Source: JBCDCU01 sp039180865 (GTDB lineage Bacteria > Pseudomonadota > Alphaproteobacteria > Rhizobiales > JACESI01). Taken from it: a DNA stretch of 16,891 nucleotides. The translations under genes and the position numbers were made by a program. This document shows positions 1 to 6,569 of this stretch, in pieces. Numbering within the stretch: the first letter of the stretch is position 1; the number at the start of each line of letters is the position of its first letter. Below the pieces are notes generated by a model that was not told the DNA's origin, made no database searches, and worked only from the letters and a program-made list of their open reading frames with translations. Location: assembly GCA_039180865.1 (NCBI GenBank), contig JBCDCZ010000075.1, positions 1 to 16,891 on the forward strand. Direction: 5' to 3'.

Positions 1-427
1 CCGCACATGGATTGGCTCCATTCGGTGTTTCGAAATGATCGAAATCGAACGTCGACGTGAGATTGAAATTCTCCGACGATCCGTTCTGTGCGGTACCCAT
101 AATCGTCACTTCCAAAGTCGCACCGGTTATTGCCGAACCGGCGATCGGGAAGTTGTTGTGGGTGAACGTACCGAGTGTGAAGTCATCACCAGCGCTGAAC
201 GGCCCTTGCGTTGGCGGCGCGACACCATCAAACACATAAGAACTCTGAGACGCGCCCAGAGGCGTTCCCCAGCTGATCTGATTGGTGCCTATACCGCCGA
301 CTGCCGCACCGCTCGCTGAAGTCCATACGCCCGTCACGCTGTCGATGTTGAGGGTAACCGGTCCCGCCAACGCTTGGTATGGCAGGAACGATAGAAGCGC
401 CGCAACGCCAAGTGCTTTCAACGTCAT
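1..427 (-). CDS. THxN-family PEP-CTERM exported protein (3' end cut by window edge)
   Basis: The first 142 residues are visible and the frame runs open off the left edge. It starts MTLKALGVAALLSFLPYQALAG, a clear signal peptide with cleavage expected near residue 21. The mature part is rich in G, T, S and N and carries FTLGTFTHNNFPI (THNN at residues 89-92), the hallmark of THxN-family PEP-CTERM proteins, plus ISWGTP near 51-56 and a later HFETPN segment near 131-136. Members of this family are secreted and normally end in a PEP-CTERM sorting tail handled by an exosortase; that tail would lie outside the window and is not seen. The start at 427 is preceded by GGGGG seven nt upstream. It is separated from the upstream operon by a 443-nt AT-rich gap with inverted repeats, so it is probably transcribed on its own. 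The function is unknown beyond export and surface or extracellular-matrix association. Confidence 0.8.
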   Translation of the reverse strand, partial: MTLKALGVAALLSFLPYQALAGPVTLNIDSVTGVWTSASGAAVGGIGTNQISWGTPLGASQSSYVFDGVAPPTQGPFSAGDDFTLGTFTHNNFPIAGSAITGATLEVTIMGTAQNGSSENFNLTSTFDFDHFETPNGANPCA

Positions 428-460
428 CGTTATGCCCCCGATGTTGAAACCAACTGAACA

Positions 461-479
461 TGGAGTTTCTGTAACTCCA
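461..479. repeat. Inverted repeat in the PEP-CTERM gene leader
   Basis: TGGAGTT, five bases, AACTCCA: perfect 7-bp arms. It lies 34 nt upstream of the start codon at 427, so on the minus strand it would form a hairpin in the 5' leader or act as a protein-binding site close to the transcription start. Confidence 0.55.
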
Positions 480-485
480 GCTTAA

Positions 486-514
486 GAATCACCCAGGCTG
501 CGACAAATCGTCAA
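486..514 (-). promoter_or_regulatory. Possible sigma-70-type promoter of the PEP-CTERM gene
   Basis: On the minus strand TTGACG (514-509) is followed after 17 nt by TGATTC (491-486). The -35 box is good but the -10 is poor. The -35 overlaps the end of the inverted repeat at 513-533, the arrangement expected of an operator. This is a weak call based on spacing and location only. Confidence 0.3.
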
Positions 515-533
515 TGATTAAAATGTAATCATT
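513..533. repeat. Perfect inverted repeat, candidate operator
   Basis: AATGATTA, five bases, TAATCATT: 8-bp arms and a 21-bp total span. It abuts and slightly overlaps the candidate -35 box of the PEP-CTERM gene. The size and symmetry suit a dimeric DNA-binding regulator. An alternative is chance in AT-rich DNA. Confidence 0.5.
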
Positions 534-552
534 TCTCCCAGTTCGGGAACCA

Positions 553-564
553 TTTGTGCACAAA
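553..564. repeat. 12-bp perfect palindrome TTTGTGCACAAA
   Basis: An uninterrupted 12-bp palindrome lying 20 bp from the inverted repeat at 513-533 and upstream of the PEP-CTERM gene. It may be a regulator site; no specific regulator can be named. Confidence 0.4.
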
Positions 565-664
565 ATATTTGCAGTACGACATTTTGATGTTGCCGCCTTC
601 GATTAGCTTTGGAGAAAACTTCAATCAGAACAAACCTGTAAAGTACGATCCGTTGATCTACTTT

Positions 665-685
665 CATATTCCTTTTTGGAATATG
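665..685. repeat. Inverted repeat CATATTCC-5-GGAATATG
   Basis: Perfect 8-bp arms around TTTTT. On the plus strand it is followed by a T-rich stretch, which faintly resembles a terminator, but no plus-strand gene ends here and the stem is AT-rich. An operator or structural element is equally likely. Confidence 0.45.
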
Positions 686-820
686 TTTGTTTCTCTAAAG
701 TGAATAATCTATCTGATTAATAAACACAGGCTTACAAAAGAGATGGTTTTATCGACGCTCACCGCACGCGATCCTGAAGCAAAGGACGAGGTTAGTGTCA
801 TTTTGTCCGATCAAGACAAG

Positions 821-838
821 TGCCAGGTTTTCTTGGCA
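821..838 (-). terminator. Weak hairpin downstream of the operon's last gene
   Basis: Read on the minus strand, TGCCAAG-AAAA-CCTGGCA can fold into a 7-bp stem with one A-C mismatch, starting 33 nt past the stop codon at 871. A short CGGCG/CGCCG element at 842-853 precedes it. There is no strong U-run after it, so intrinsic termination here is doubtful. Confidence 0.25.
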
Positions 839-870
839 GAACGGCGAGCGCCGATGAGAATGATACGTGC

Positions 871-1605
871 TCAAATCGTCATGCCGCCGTCTATACCAAG
901 CGCCTGACCGGTTATGAATTCAGATTCATCCGAAGCAAGATACGCACACAGACCGGCAATTTCCGATGGTTGTCCAAAACGCCCCGTCGGCTGTCTTCCG
1001 ATAAAGAACTGATAGGCCTTTTCGGCACTGCCAAACTCAGTCTCAAGCTCATTTATCCGTTCGTGAAGGGACGGGCTTTCAACCGTTCCCGGACAGACTG
1101 CATTGCAGCGGATACCGTGGCTCAAATAATCCGCCGCGATACTCTTTGCGATGCCAAGAACACCCGCCTTGGTGGCGGTATAGGCGAAACGCTTGGGCAA
1201 GCCTTTGACCGAGCAGACTGACCCGATCAGAATTGCACTTCCGCCTTTTTCTTTCATTTTTGGTATCGCGCTAGAAAGGGTCAGATAACAGGAATCGAGT
1301 GTGATCGAGCAGGAACGCCGCCAGTCATCGAGACTGCACTCCTCCAAAGTTCCCTGGTGGACATAACCAACGGCGGCAACAAACGTATCAATCTGATCGA
1401 ACTTTGAGAAATAGGCGGCAACGGCCTCCGGGTCGGTGGCGTCGAGGACAGAGGTATCACATCCTTCTAACGTCTCCAGGGTCTTTTGATTAATGTCGCT
1501 CGCGTGAACCCGCGCACCCTCATCGCGGAGACGCTCTGCGATCGCGCGTCCGATCCCCTGCCCCGCAGCGGTCACGACGGCCGTCTTTGCGGCAAGGCGA
1601 CTCAT
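871..1605 (-). CDS. SDR oxidoreductase, 2-keto-3-deoxy-sugar-acid dehydrogenase-like
   Basis: A 244-residue short-chain dehydrogenase with a TAAGQGIG nucleotide loop (12-19), Asp37 at the end of the second strand (suggesting NAD rather than NADP), and catalytic S129, Y142 and K146 (YTATK). The C-terminus is GQALGIDGGMTI. The overall pattern, especially CPGTVESPSL and the RQPTGRFG stretch, resembles 2-keto-3-deoxy-L-fuconate dehydrogenases (also related to animal BDH2/DHRS6), which oxidise the 4-hydroxyl of a 2-keto-3-deoxy sugar acid in the cytoplasm. Its start overlaps the upstream FAH-family gene by 4 nt, and GGAG lies seven nt before the ATG. The pairing with a diketo-acid hydrolase supports the same role. 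Two usual SDR positions are altered: the NNAG-type motif reads AAVG (77-80), and the tetrad Asn appears as Thr102. The SDR family call is secure; the substrate is inferred. Confidence 0.85.
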   Translation of the reverse strand: MSRLAAKTAVVTAAGQGIGRAIAERLRDEGARVHASDINQKTLETLEGCDTSVLDATDPEAVAAYFSKFDQIDTFVAAVGYVHQGTLEECSLDDWRRSCSITLDSCYLTLSSAIPKMKEKGGSAILIGSVCSVKGLPKRFAYTATKAGVLGIAKSIAADYLSHGIRCNAVCPGTVESPSLHERINELETEFGSAEKAYQFFIGRQPTGRFGQPSEIAGLCAYLASDESEFITGQALGIDGGMTI

Positions 1606-2453
1606 CGTGTAGCTCCATACTCAAAGACTGTCTGGCGCTGACGGCCGAGCCTCTCAATCTCCAGTTCCACCACGTCGCCCGATTTCAAATAATGGGGCGG
1701 CCTCATTCCCATACCGACACCGGGAGGTGTTCCGGTTGCAATCAGGTCGCCCGTTTCCAGTGTGAAGAACTGCGAAAGGTAACTCACAAGATACGGAACC
1801 TGATAAACCATGGTTCTCGTGGACCCCTTTTGCATAATCTGTCCATTCACTGTGAGCAGCATTTCCAGCGCCTGAGGGTCCGGGACTTCATCCTGAGTGA
1901 CAAGATAGGGGCCGACCGGACCAAATGTGTCCTGGCTCTTTCCTTTCGTCCATTGACCGGAGCGCTTGATTTGAAAATCGCGTTCCGAGACGTCATTGAT
2001 AACGCAGTATCCGGCGACATGCGAAAACGCATCGGCCTCTTCGATGTAACGGCCAGGTTTTCCGATCACCACGCCAAGTTCGATTTCCCAGTCTGTTGAG
2101 ACGGATCCGCGCGGAAGTTCGATGCCGTCATCCGGACCGGTAATCGCAGAAGTTGCCTTCATGAAAAGGATGGGTTCGGGCGGAACATCCATCCCGCTTT
2201 CAGCCGCATGGTCTGAGTAGTTGAGACCGATGCACATGAACTTGCCCACGCCGGTAACGCAGGGGCCGAGGCGGTGTTGCCCACTGACGACCGGGAGATC
2301 TGATGGCGATACAGAGCGGATCTTCTCAAGTCCCTCCGGTGTAATCGCCGGCCCGCCAATATCATCAATGATATCTGACAAATCCCGGATCGCGCCCTCA
2401 TGTAGGAGACCGGGTTTTTCTGCGCCCTTTTCACCAAATCGCACAAGCTTCAT
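1602..2453 (-). CDS. Fumarylacetoacetate hydrolase family protein, 2,4-diketo-3-deoxy-sugar-acid hydrolase-like
   Basis: 283 residues, the usual length for this subgroup. The FAH fold is shown by IGLNYSDHAAESG (75-87, with the catalytic His82/Glu85 pair), metal ligands E123 and E125 in STDWEIELGVVIGK, D154 in NDVSERD, and the late TGTPPGVGMGM signature (240-250). The N-terminus MKLVRFG and the PPGVGMGM end match hydrolases that split 2,4-diketo-3-deoxy-L-fuconate or -rhamnonate into pyruvate and lactate. Other members are acylpyruvases and decarboxylases, so the exact substrate is uncertain. It sits between two SDR genes, overlapping the downstream one by 4 nt and following the upstream one after 34 nt; GAGG lies just ahead of the ATG. 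It would act at the end of the pathway, breaking a C-C bond of a 1,3-diketo acid. Confidence 0.85.
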   Translation of the reverse strand: MKLVRFGEKGAEKPGLLHEGAIRDLSDIIDDIGGPAITPEGLEKIRSVSPSDLPVVSGQHRLGPCVTGVGKFMCIGLNYSDHAAESGMDVPPEPILFMKATSAITGPDDGIELPRGSVSTDWEIELGVVIGKPGRYIEEADAFSHVAGYCVINDVSERDFQIKRSGQWTKGKSQDTFGPVGPYLVTQDEVPDPQALEMLLTVNGQIMQKGSTRTMVYQVPYLVSYLSQFFTLETGDLIATGTPPGVGMGMRPPHYLKSGDVVELEIERLGRQRQTVFEYGATR

Positions 2454-2487
2454 TTCCGCACCTCAATTGTCTCGTTATTTCAATCGG

Positions 2488-3210
2488 CTAGTAGGTAGCC
2501 CGCCCGCCGGATAGATCAAATACCGCACCGGTTGCGAAGGAATTCTCGCGGTCTGTGAGCCAGGCAATCATGTGCGCTGCTTCGTCAACCTCGAGAAACC
2601 GTCCTCTTGGGATCTTTGAGAGCATATAACCGATATGTTCTTCGCTCATCTGGTCGAAGATCCGTGTTCTCGCTGCCGCTGGAGTGATGGCATTCACCGC
2701 AATATCAAGACCCGCGCACTCCTTACCTGCGCTTTTCGCAAGCGCAATGACGCCTGCCTTGGAAGCACTGTAGGCGGAAGCGTTCGGATTTCCTTCCTTA
2801 CCGGCAATGGATGCGATCAGAACGATCCGTCCGTAGCCAGCCGATTTCATTTCGGGAAGAATGGCTTTCAGCATATGAAAGCTGCCGGTCAGATTGATAT
2901 CCAGGATCATCTGCCAGTCCGGGAGCGGATAGTCTTCAATCGTTGTGTTGGGGCCTGCTATCCCTGCTGAATTGACAACGATAGTTGGCGTGCCAAGCGC
3001 GTCCTTCGTTTTTGCTAAGCCGGCCTCGACGCTCTCAAAATCAGCAATGTCGGCGACAATTGGTTCTGCTCCAATCTCTTGTGCTGCGCTGTCCAGACGC
3101 TCCTGATCAACATCCCAGAGCGCGATCCTGGCGCCTTTTTCAGAAAGGCGCTTTGCGGCTGCGAAGCCGATCCCTTGCGCGCCGCCGGTGACAATGGCGA
3201 TATCCGTCAT
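2488..3210 (-). CDS. SDR family NAD(P)-dependent oxidoreductase
   Basis: 240 residues with every classical SDR element: TGGAQGIG (8-15), D33 favouring NAD, NSAG (80-83), N106 in DINLTG, S134, and Y147/K151 in YSASK. The GKEGNPNASAYSASKAG stretch is common in sugar-alcohol and 3-oxoacyl-type SDRs, including aldose and keto-deoxy-acid dehydrogenases. In this operon it may oxidise a sugar, a lactol or a hydroxy acid, as a second dehydrogenase step beside the SDR at 871-1605. The start codon directly follows the stop of the fusion gene (TAAATG). Unlike the other SDR, it keeps the full catalytic tetrad. The family is certain and the substrate unknown. Confidence 0.85.
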   Translation of the reverse strand: MTDIAIVTGGAQGIGFAAAKRLSEKGARIALWDVDQERLDSAAQEIGAEPIVADIADFESVEAGLAKTKDALGTPTIVVNSAGIAGPNTTIEDYPLPDWQMILDINLTGSFHMLKAILPEMKSAGYGRIVLIASIAGKEGNPNASAYSASKAGVIALAKSAGKECAGLDIAVNAITPAAARTRIFDQMSEEHIGYMLSKIPRGRFLEVDEAAHMIAWLTDRENSFATGAVFDLSGGRATY

Positions 3211-4809
3211 TTAATAGTCCTGTCCTAGGGCTGCGATTACATCGGTTACGCGCGTCACAGTGGCGACGTTTTGCATCGCGTAGTTGATTGATGCGCGATG
3301 CCAGTCGGCATTCATCGTCGAACACGCATCCTCCGGAACAATAACCCTGAAGCCAAGGTCTGCGGCGGTTCGGGCGGTGTGTTCAATGCTCATATTCGTC
3401 CAGGCGCCAGTGTTGATGATCGTGTCGATACCAGCCTGACGGAGGTAGCTTTCAAGGCGCGAAGTTGGAAACGCGGACATCGACATTTTCTCTGCAACGA
3501 GATCGCTTCCTTGCGCGTCAAGGCCGTCAACCGCCCGAACGCCCCATGTGCCACGAACCAGCGCATTTGCTTCCTTGAGGCCCTGATAGAGCGGCGCGTG
3601 GTCCGACAAGGCAGGATGGCCTGGCTCGCACACAAACCAGATATGGACCACAAGAACATTCTTGGTCCTGCAGGTTTCGAGGAGGCGCTTTGAGTTTTCG
3701 ACCACATTCTGGGCGCGGGCGTGATCCGGCGCACCGGAAGCTGCAAAGGCGCCGCCGGGCATGATCACATCGTTTTGCATATCCTGAATGAGAAGCGCGG
3801 TATTGGCCGGATTAATGGCGCCGATCTGACCGGTAACCGTAAGTCCTTTATCATCCTGCGGAACCGGAGCGGCGCTTGCCACACCCGGCCCTGCCGACAT
3901 GAACGCCTCTTGGCGGCCTTGTGTCCGGGTGCGCACGGCATAAAGCGATGTCGTCGCGCACATATAAAGCGTGCCCCAGTCGGCATCGCCCCAATGGAGA
4001 TTGGCGACGAGTTCCGGGACTTCGATTTCGCCAAGCTTGTTCCCTGTAAAATCATAGACCCAAACGCCCCCTGGTGCGGTCACATAGATATTGCCGTCGC
4101 GGTCTGCCTTCATGCCATCCGGAACACCGGCGCGACCGCTTTCTTTAATGCCGCTGGCCCAGATACGCGCGTTAATCAGGCGTCCATCCTCGGCAACGTC
4201 GAAAAAGCGGATATTCGCCTGTTCGGTATCATTCACCCACATGAAGCGCTCACATGGCGACAGGCACAAACCGTTGGGCTGAGTAAACATGTAGCGATCC
4301 GAGACAAGGATAGCCTCATCCCCTGGCCGGTGACCGGGGGGCAACATGTAAACGCCCTGGAAGCCAAGTTCGACCGGGCGCGGCACGCCGAATCCTTCCA
4401 TTCTTCCATAGGTCGGATCGGTGAAGTAAATCGCTCCGTTGCGCCTCACGATGATGTCGTTCGGCGAGTTGAGTTCCTTGCCTTCGAAATGGCTTGCCAA
4501 GACCTCCCGCGCTCCATAGGGGCTGAAACGCACGACCGAAGAAGTCGAATGCTCGCAAACGAGGAGATTGAGATCGGCATCGTAGGTCATGCCGTTGCCC
4601 TTATTCGAGGGCTTCATAATCTCGCTCACGCCGCTGTTTGGTTGATATCGCCGACGAACATCGCCCGGCATGTCTGAAAAGATCAGTGACTGATGAACAG
4701 GGTGCCATAAGGGCCCCTCAGTGAATGTAAAACCGGTACCGAGCTGGCGCACCGGTTCACGTTCCAGAATGATTGAGCGAAATCGCTCATCCAGGACTTT
4801 ATGAGCCAT
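3211..4809 (-). CDS. SMP-30/gluconolactonase domain fused to an isochorismatase-type domain
   Basis: 532 residues in one open frame. Residues about 20-300 are an SMP-30/LRE beta-propeller: FTFTEGPLWHP with metal ligand E31, SPNDI (N117), QPNGLCLSP (N179) and VPDGM (D231), the expected set for a divalent-metal lactonase opening sugar or aromatic lactones. After a linker of about 30 residues, residues 335-530 form an isochorismatase-like hydrolase: ALLIQDMQND (D343), EKMSMSAF (K441), and TNMSIEHTAR, where the usual nucleophile Cys is Ser474. Family members hydrolyse amides, carbamates or vinyl ethers. The fusion suggests two consecutive steps or a channelled intermediate. The start has a strong GGGAGGAGG site. 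Single-domain versions are about 290 and 200 residues, so this is a true two-domain product. No frameshift is needed. The hydrolase half may be inactive or altered. Confidence 0.88.
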   Translation of the reverse strand: MAHKVLDERFRSIILEREPVRQLGTGFTFTEGPLWHPVHQSLIFSDMPGDVRRRYQPNSGVSEIMKPSNKGNGMTYDADLNLLVCEHSTSSVVRFSPYGAREVLASHFEGKELNSPNDIIVRRNGAIYFTDPTYGRMEGFGVPRPVELGFQGVYMLPPGHRPGDEAILVSDRYMFTQPNGLCLSPCERFMWVNDTEQANIRFFDVAEDGRLINARIWASGIKESGRAGVPDGMKADRDGNIYVTAPGGVWVYDFTGNKLGEIEVPELVANLHWGDADWGTLYMCATTSLYAVRTRTQGRQEAFMSAGPGVASAAPVPQDDKGLTVTGQIGAINPANTALLIQDMQNDVIMPGGAFAASGAPDHARAQNVVENSKRLLETCRTKNVLVVHIWFVCEPGHPALSDHAPLYQGLKEANALVRGTWGVRAVDGLDAQGSDLVAEKMSMSAFPTSRLESYLRQAGIDTIINTGAWTNMSIEHTARTAADLGFRVIVPEDACSTMNADWHRASINYAMQNVATVTRVTDVIAALGQDY

Positions 4810-4833
4810 GACCTCCTCCCCTTGCGTATCAGC

Positions 4834-5682
4834 CTAGGCCGGAAACCATTGTCGGGCGGGGAGCGTTTCCGTCATCGGGCCCGGAACCTGCATGCCGAGA
4901 CGACCAACGACATGGCCTCCCTGGATCTTCGCCGGCCGATCGTGGACTGGCAGAAGGAACGTGTAATTCTGCATCAGTTTTTTGATCGCCCCCTTTTCTT
5001 CGCGCAGGTTTTGATAGTGATTACCGGTGACACGGGGCTCCATGTAATTGTTCGTGTAGACATGGTTCACGATCTGGTCGTTGAAATCGTAAATCACGTC
5101 TCCGCAAATGCAGGCGAGCCCTTCCGCGGTCTCGACTATCACATTCATGGATCCGTCCGTGTGGGCGTTCGCCGGTTCGCACCAGACCCCCGGCATAATC
5201 TCCTCGGCACCCGTTAGGTCGAGATCGAGAAAGCGGATGGCCTCGGGCTCATAGATCCGTTCAACCAGATGCATAACATCGGGTTTCGGATATTGCGGAT
5301 ACATGATCCCCGAGACGGAAAACTCCATCTCGCGTCGATTGAGAACCACAGTCGTGTTCATGGGAAAGAGGTCGTCTTTCCCTGCGTGATCGATGTGGAG
5401 GTGGGTATGGAGAATGTAGCGAATATCACCGAGCTTGAGCCCATGTTTGGCGAGCTGGTTCTCAATCATATTGTCGTGGAATTGCAGGCCCCGCATTCCA
5501 AGCGATTCCATGATTGCATTATCCCGGTAACCGGTATCGACCAGGACTGGATACTCACCTCCGGTGATCAGGAACCCGTAGACAGGCACGCGGCGCGTGC
5601 GCCCGCATTCATGACCGAGGACCAGAAAGGAGGCTTCGAGCTCAATGTCTCCGTAGTCGAGGATATGGATTTGGAGGGCCAT
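4834..5682 (-). CDS. Metallo-beta-lactamase-fold hydrolase, N-acyl-homoserine lactonase-like
   Basis: 282 residues. It carries the dinuclear-zinc motif HTHLHIDH (H94, H96, D98, H99), third-site H174 in NAHTDGS, bridging D195 in ICGDVIYD, and H247 in PVHD. The order and spacing match the AHL-lactonase branch (AiiA/AttM-like) of the superfamily, which opens lactone rings. In a catabolic operon the substrate is more likely a pathway lactone than a quorum-sensing signal; AttM-type enzymes themselves act on gamma-butyrolactone. No signal peptide is visible, so it should be cytoplasmic. It begins 14 nt after the amidohydrolase stop and ends 24 nt before the fusion gene. GGGAG lies 10 nt before the start. 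The fold is certain, the lactonase function likely, and the substrate unknown. Confidence 0.85.
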   Translation of the reverse strand: MALQIHILDYGDIELEASFLVLGHECGRTRRVPVYGFLITGGEYPVLVDTGYRDNAIMESLGMRGLQFHDNMIENQLAKHGLKLGDIRYILHTHLHIDHAGKDDLFPMNTTVVLNRREMEFSVSGIMYPQYPKPDVMHLVERIYEPEAIRFLDLDLTGAEEIMPGVWCEPANAHTDGSMNVIVETAEGLACICGDVIYDFNDQIVNHVYTNNYMEPRVTGNHYQNLREEKGAIKKLMQNYTFLLPVHDRPAKIQGGHVVGRLGMQVPGPMTETLPARQWFPA

Positions 5683-5696
5683 GGCGATATTACTCC

Positions 5697-6569
5697 CTAA
5701 CTCTGGACCCGATAGATGCGGGCTGCGGTTTCAGTGAAGACGGATTGGTGGTGTTTCTTCGGGACTGCCGCCTTGACGGCCTCGAAGAGATCGTGAAACG
5801 GCGTCCAGATTTTCTCGATCGGAAAATTAGAGCCGAAGAGGCAGCGTTCAGGACCGAACAGTTTGAGTGCGGTCGTGACCTGATCCTTGATATGCGTTGG
5901 GTCGAGCTCTCGTTTGAACGTCCCGAGCCCGGAGATCTTACAGACAACATTCTCGCAAGCAGCAAGCGCCTTCATTCCATCAAGCCAGGCCTTGCGGCCT
6001 TCCTTTGAAGGGTCTTCGTACATGCCTGCGTGTTGCAGTATGAACGTCACGCCTGGTGCGGATTTTGCGAGCGCGGCAGCACCCTGCATCTGATTTGCAA
6101 ACACCTGTAGGTCAAAAGAGAAATCGTAGTCTGCGAGGCTCTTGATGTTCGCAATGACCGTTTCGTCTTCACAGAGATCGGGATGTGGTGCGAAGCGGTA
6201 GAGCGGGTTTTCGTGCCAATGGAATTGATGACGAATACCCCGAACTCCTGGGACCGCTTTCATTCTTTCCAGGGTCTTCTGAATGTCCTTGCGTGTCATA
6301 TCCGCAAAGGCGACAATTGCCATGGGAAAGCCCGCCCGCTCGGCTTCATCGGCAACCCATTGTGCCTCATCCACGGCCCAGTTCGGTGCCCAGTTCGCTT
6401 GGACATAGACTGAACCGTCGATCCCTGTGCCTTTGATGTCGGTGAGATATTCTTTGAGCGGATAATCGCGCTTGATGGCGCTGTAAGGTCCGAAAATGCG
6501 CGGTCGTTCCGGACCGAGCAACCACGGAAGGTCCGCCTGTCGCCAGATATGATGATGGGCGTCGATCAT
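5697..6569 (-). CDS. Amidohydrolase-2 family TIM-barrel hydrolase (COG3618-like, lactonase type)
   Basis: 290 residues starting MIDAHHHIW, the HxH (H5, H7) metal-binding opening of amidohydrolase-2 proteins. Other expected barrel residues are H114 in GIRHQF, H180 in ILQHAG and KISGLG (211-216). Relatives include sugar-acid lactonases (L-fucono- and L-rhamnonolactonase) and 2-pyrone-4,6-dicarboxylate lactonase. The late strand reads LFGSNFPIEK, with Asn248 where the characterised lactonases have Asp (GSDxP); this GSNFP form defines a variant group and may alter metal use. Its start overlaps the stop of the VWA gene by 4 nt. With the metallo-beta-lactamase-fold and SMP-30 enzymes it makes a third lactonase-type hydrolase in the operon. 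The family is secure; the reaction is inferred from relatives and context. Confidence 0.85.
   Translation of the reverse strand: MIDAHHHIWRQADLPWLLGPERPRIFGPYSAIKRDYPLKEYLTDIKGTGIDGSVYVQANWAPNWAVDEAQWVADEAERAGFPMAIVAFADMTRKDIQKTLERMKAVPGVRGIRHQFHWHENPLYRFAPHPDLCEDETVIANIKSLADYDFSFDLQVFANQMQGAAALAKSAPGVTFILQHAGMYEDPSKEGRKAWLDGMKALAACENVVCKISGLGTFKRELDPTHIKDQVTTALKLFGPERCLFGSNFPIEKIWTPFHDLFEAVKAAVPKKHHQSVFTETAARIYRVQS

Larger units (their letters stand above)
428..870. other. AT-rich intergenic region with several inverted repeats
   Basis: This gap separates the last gene of the long operon (stop at 871) from the PEP-CTERM gene (start at 427). It is visibly richer in A+T than the flanking genes. 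It contains perfect inverted repeats at 461-479, 513-533, 553-564 and 665-685, plus a shorter one (TAATC, 5 nt, GATTA) at 705-719. No RNA gene was recognised. A 54-codon plus-strand frame (743-907) exists but is not supported as a gene. Confidence 0.7.

Noticed and set aside
743..907. 54-codon plus-strand frame starting MVLSTLTARDPEAKDE
   Set aside because: Its ribosome-binding site is weak, its end overlaps the SDR gene antisense, and the product resembles nothing I recognise; it could be chance.
3721..4677. 318-codon plus-strand frame
   Set aside because: Lies wholly opposite the SMP-30/isochorismatase fusion, which has full domain motifs; the plus frame has none.
4834..5682. Quorum-quenching AHL lactonase as the physiological role
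   Set aside because: The fold fits, but its place in a catabolic operon favours a pathway lactone; no quorum-sensing genes are in the window.
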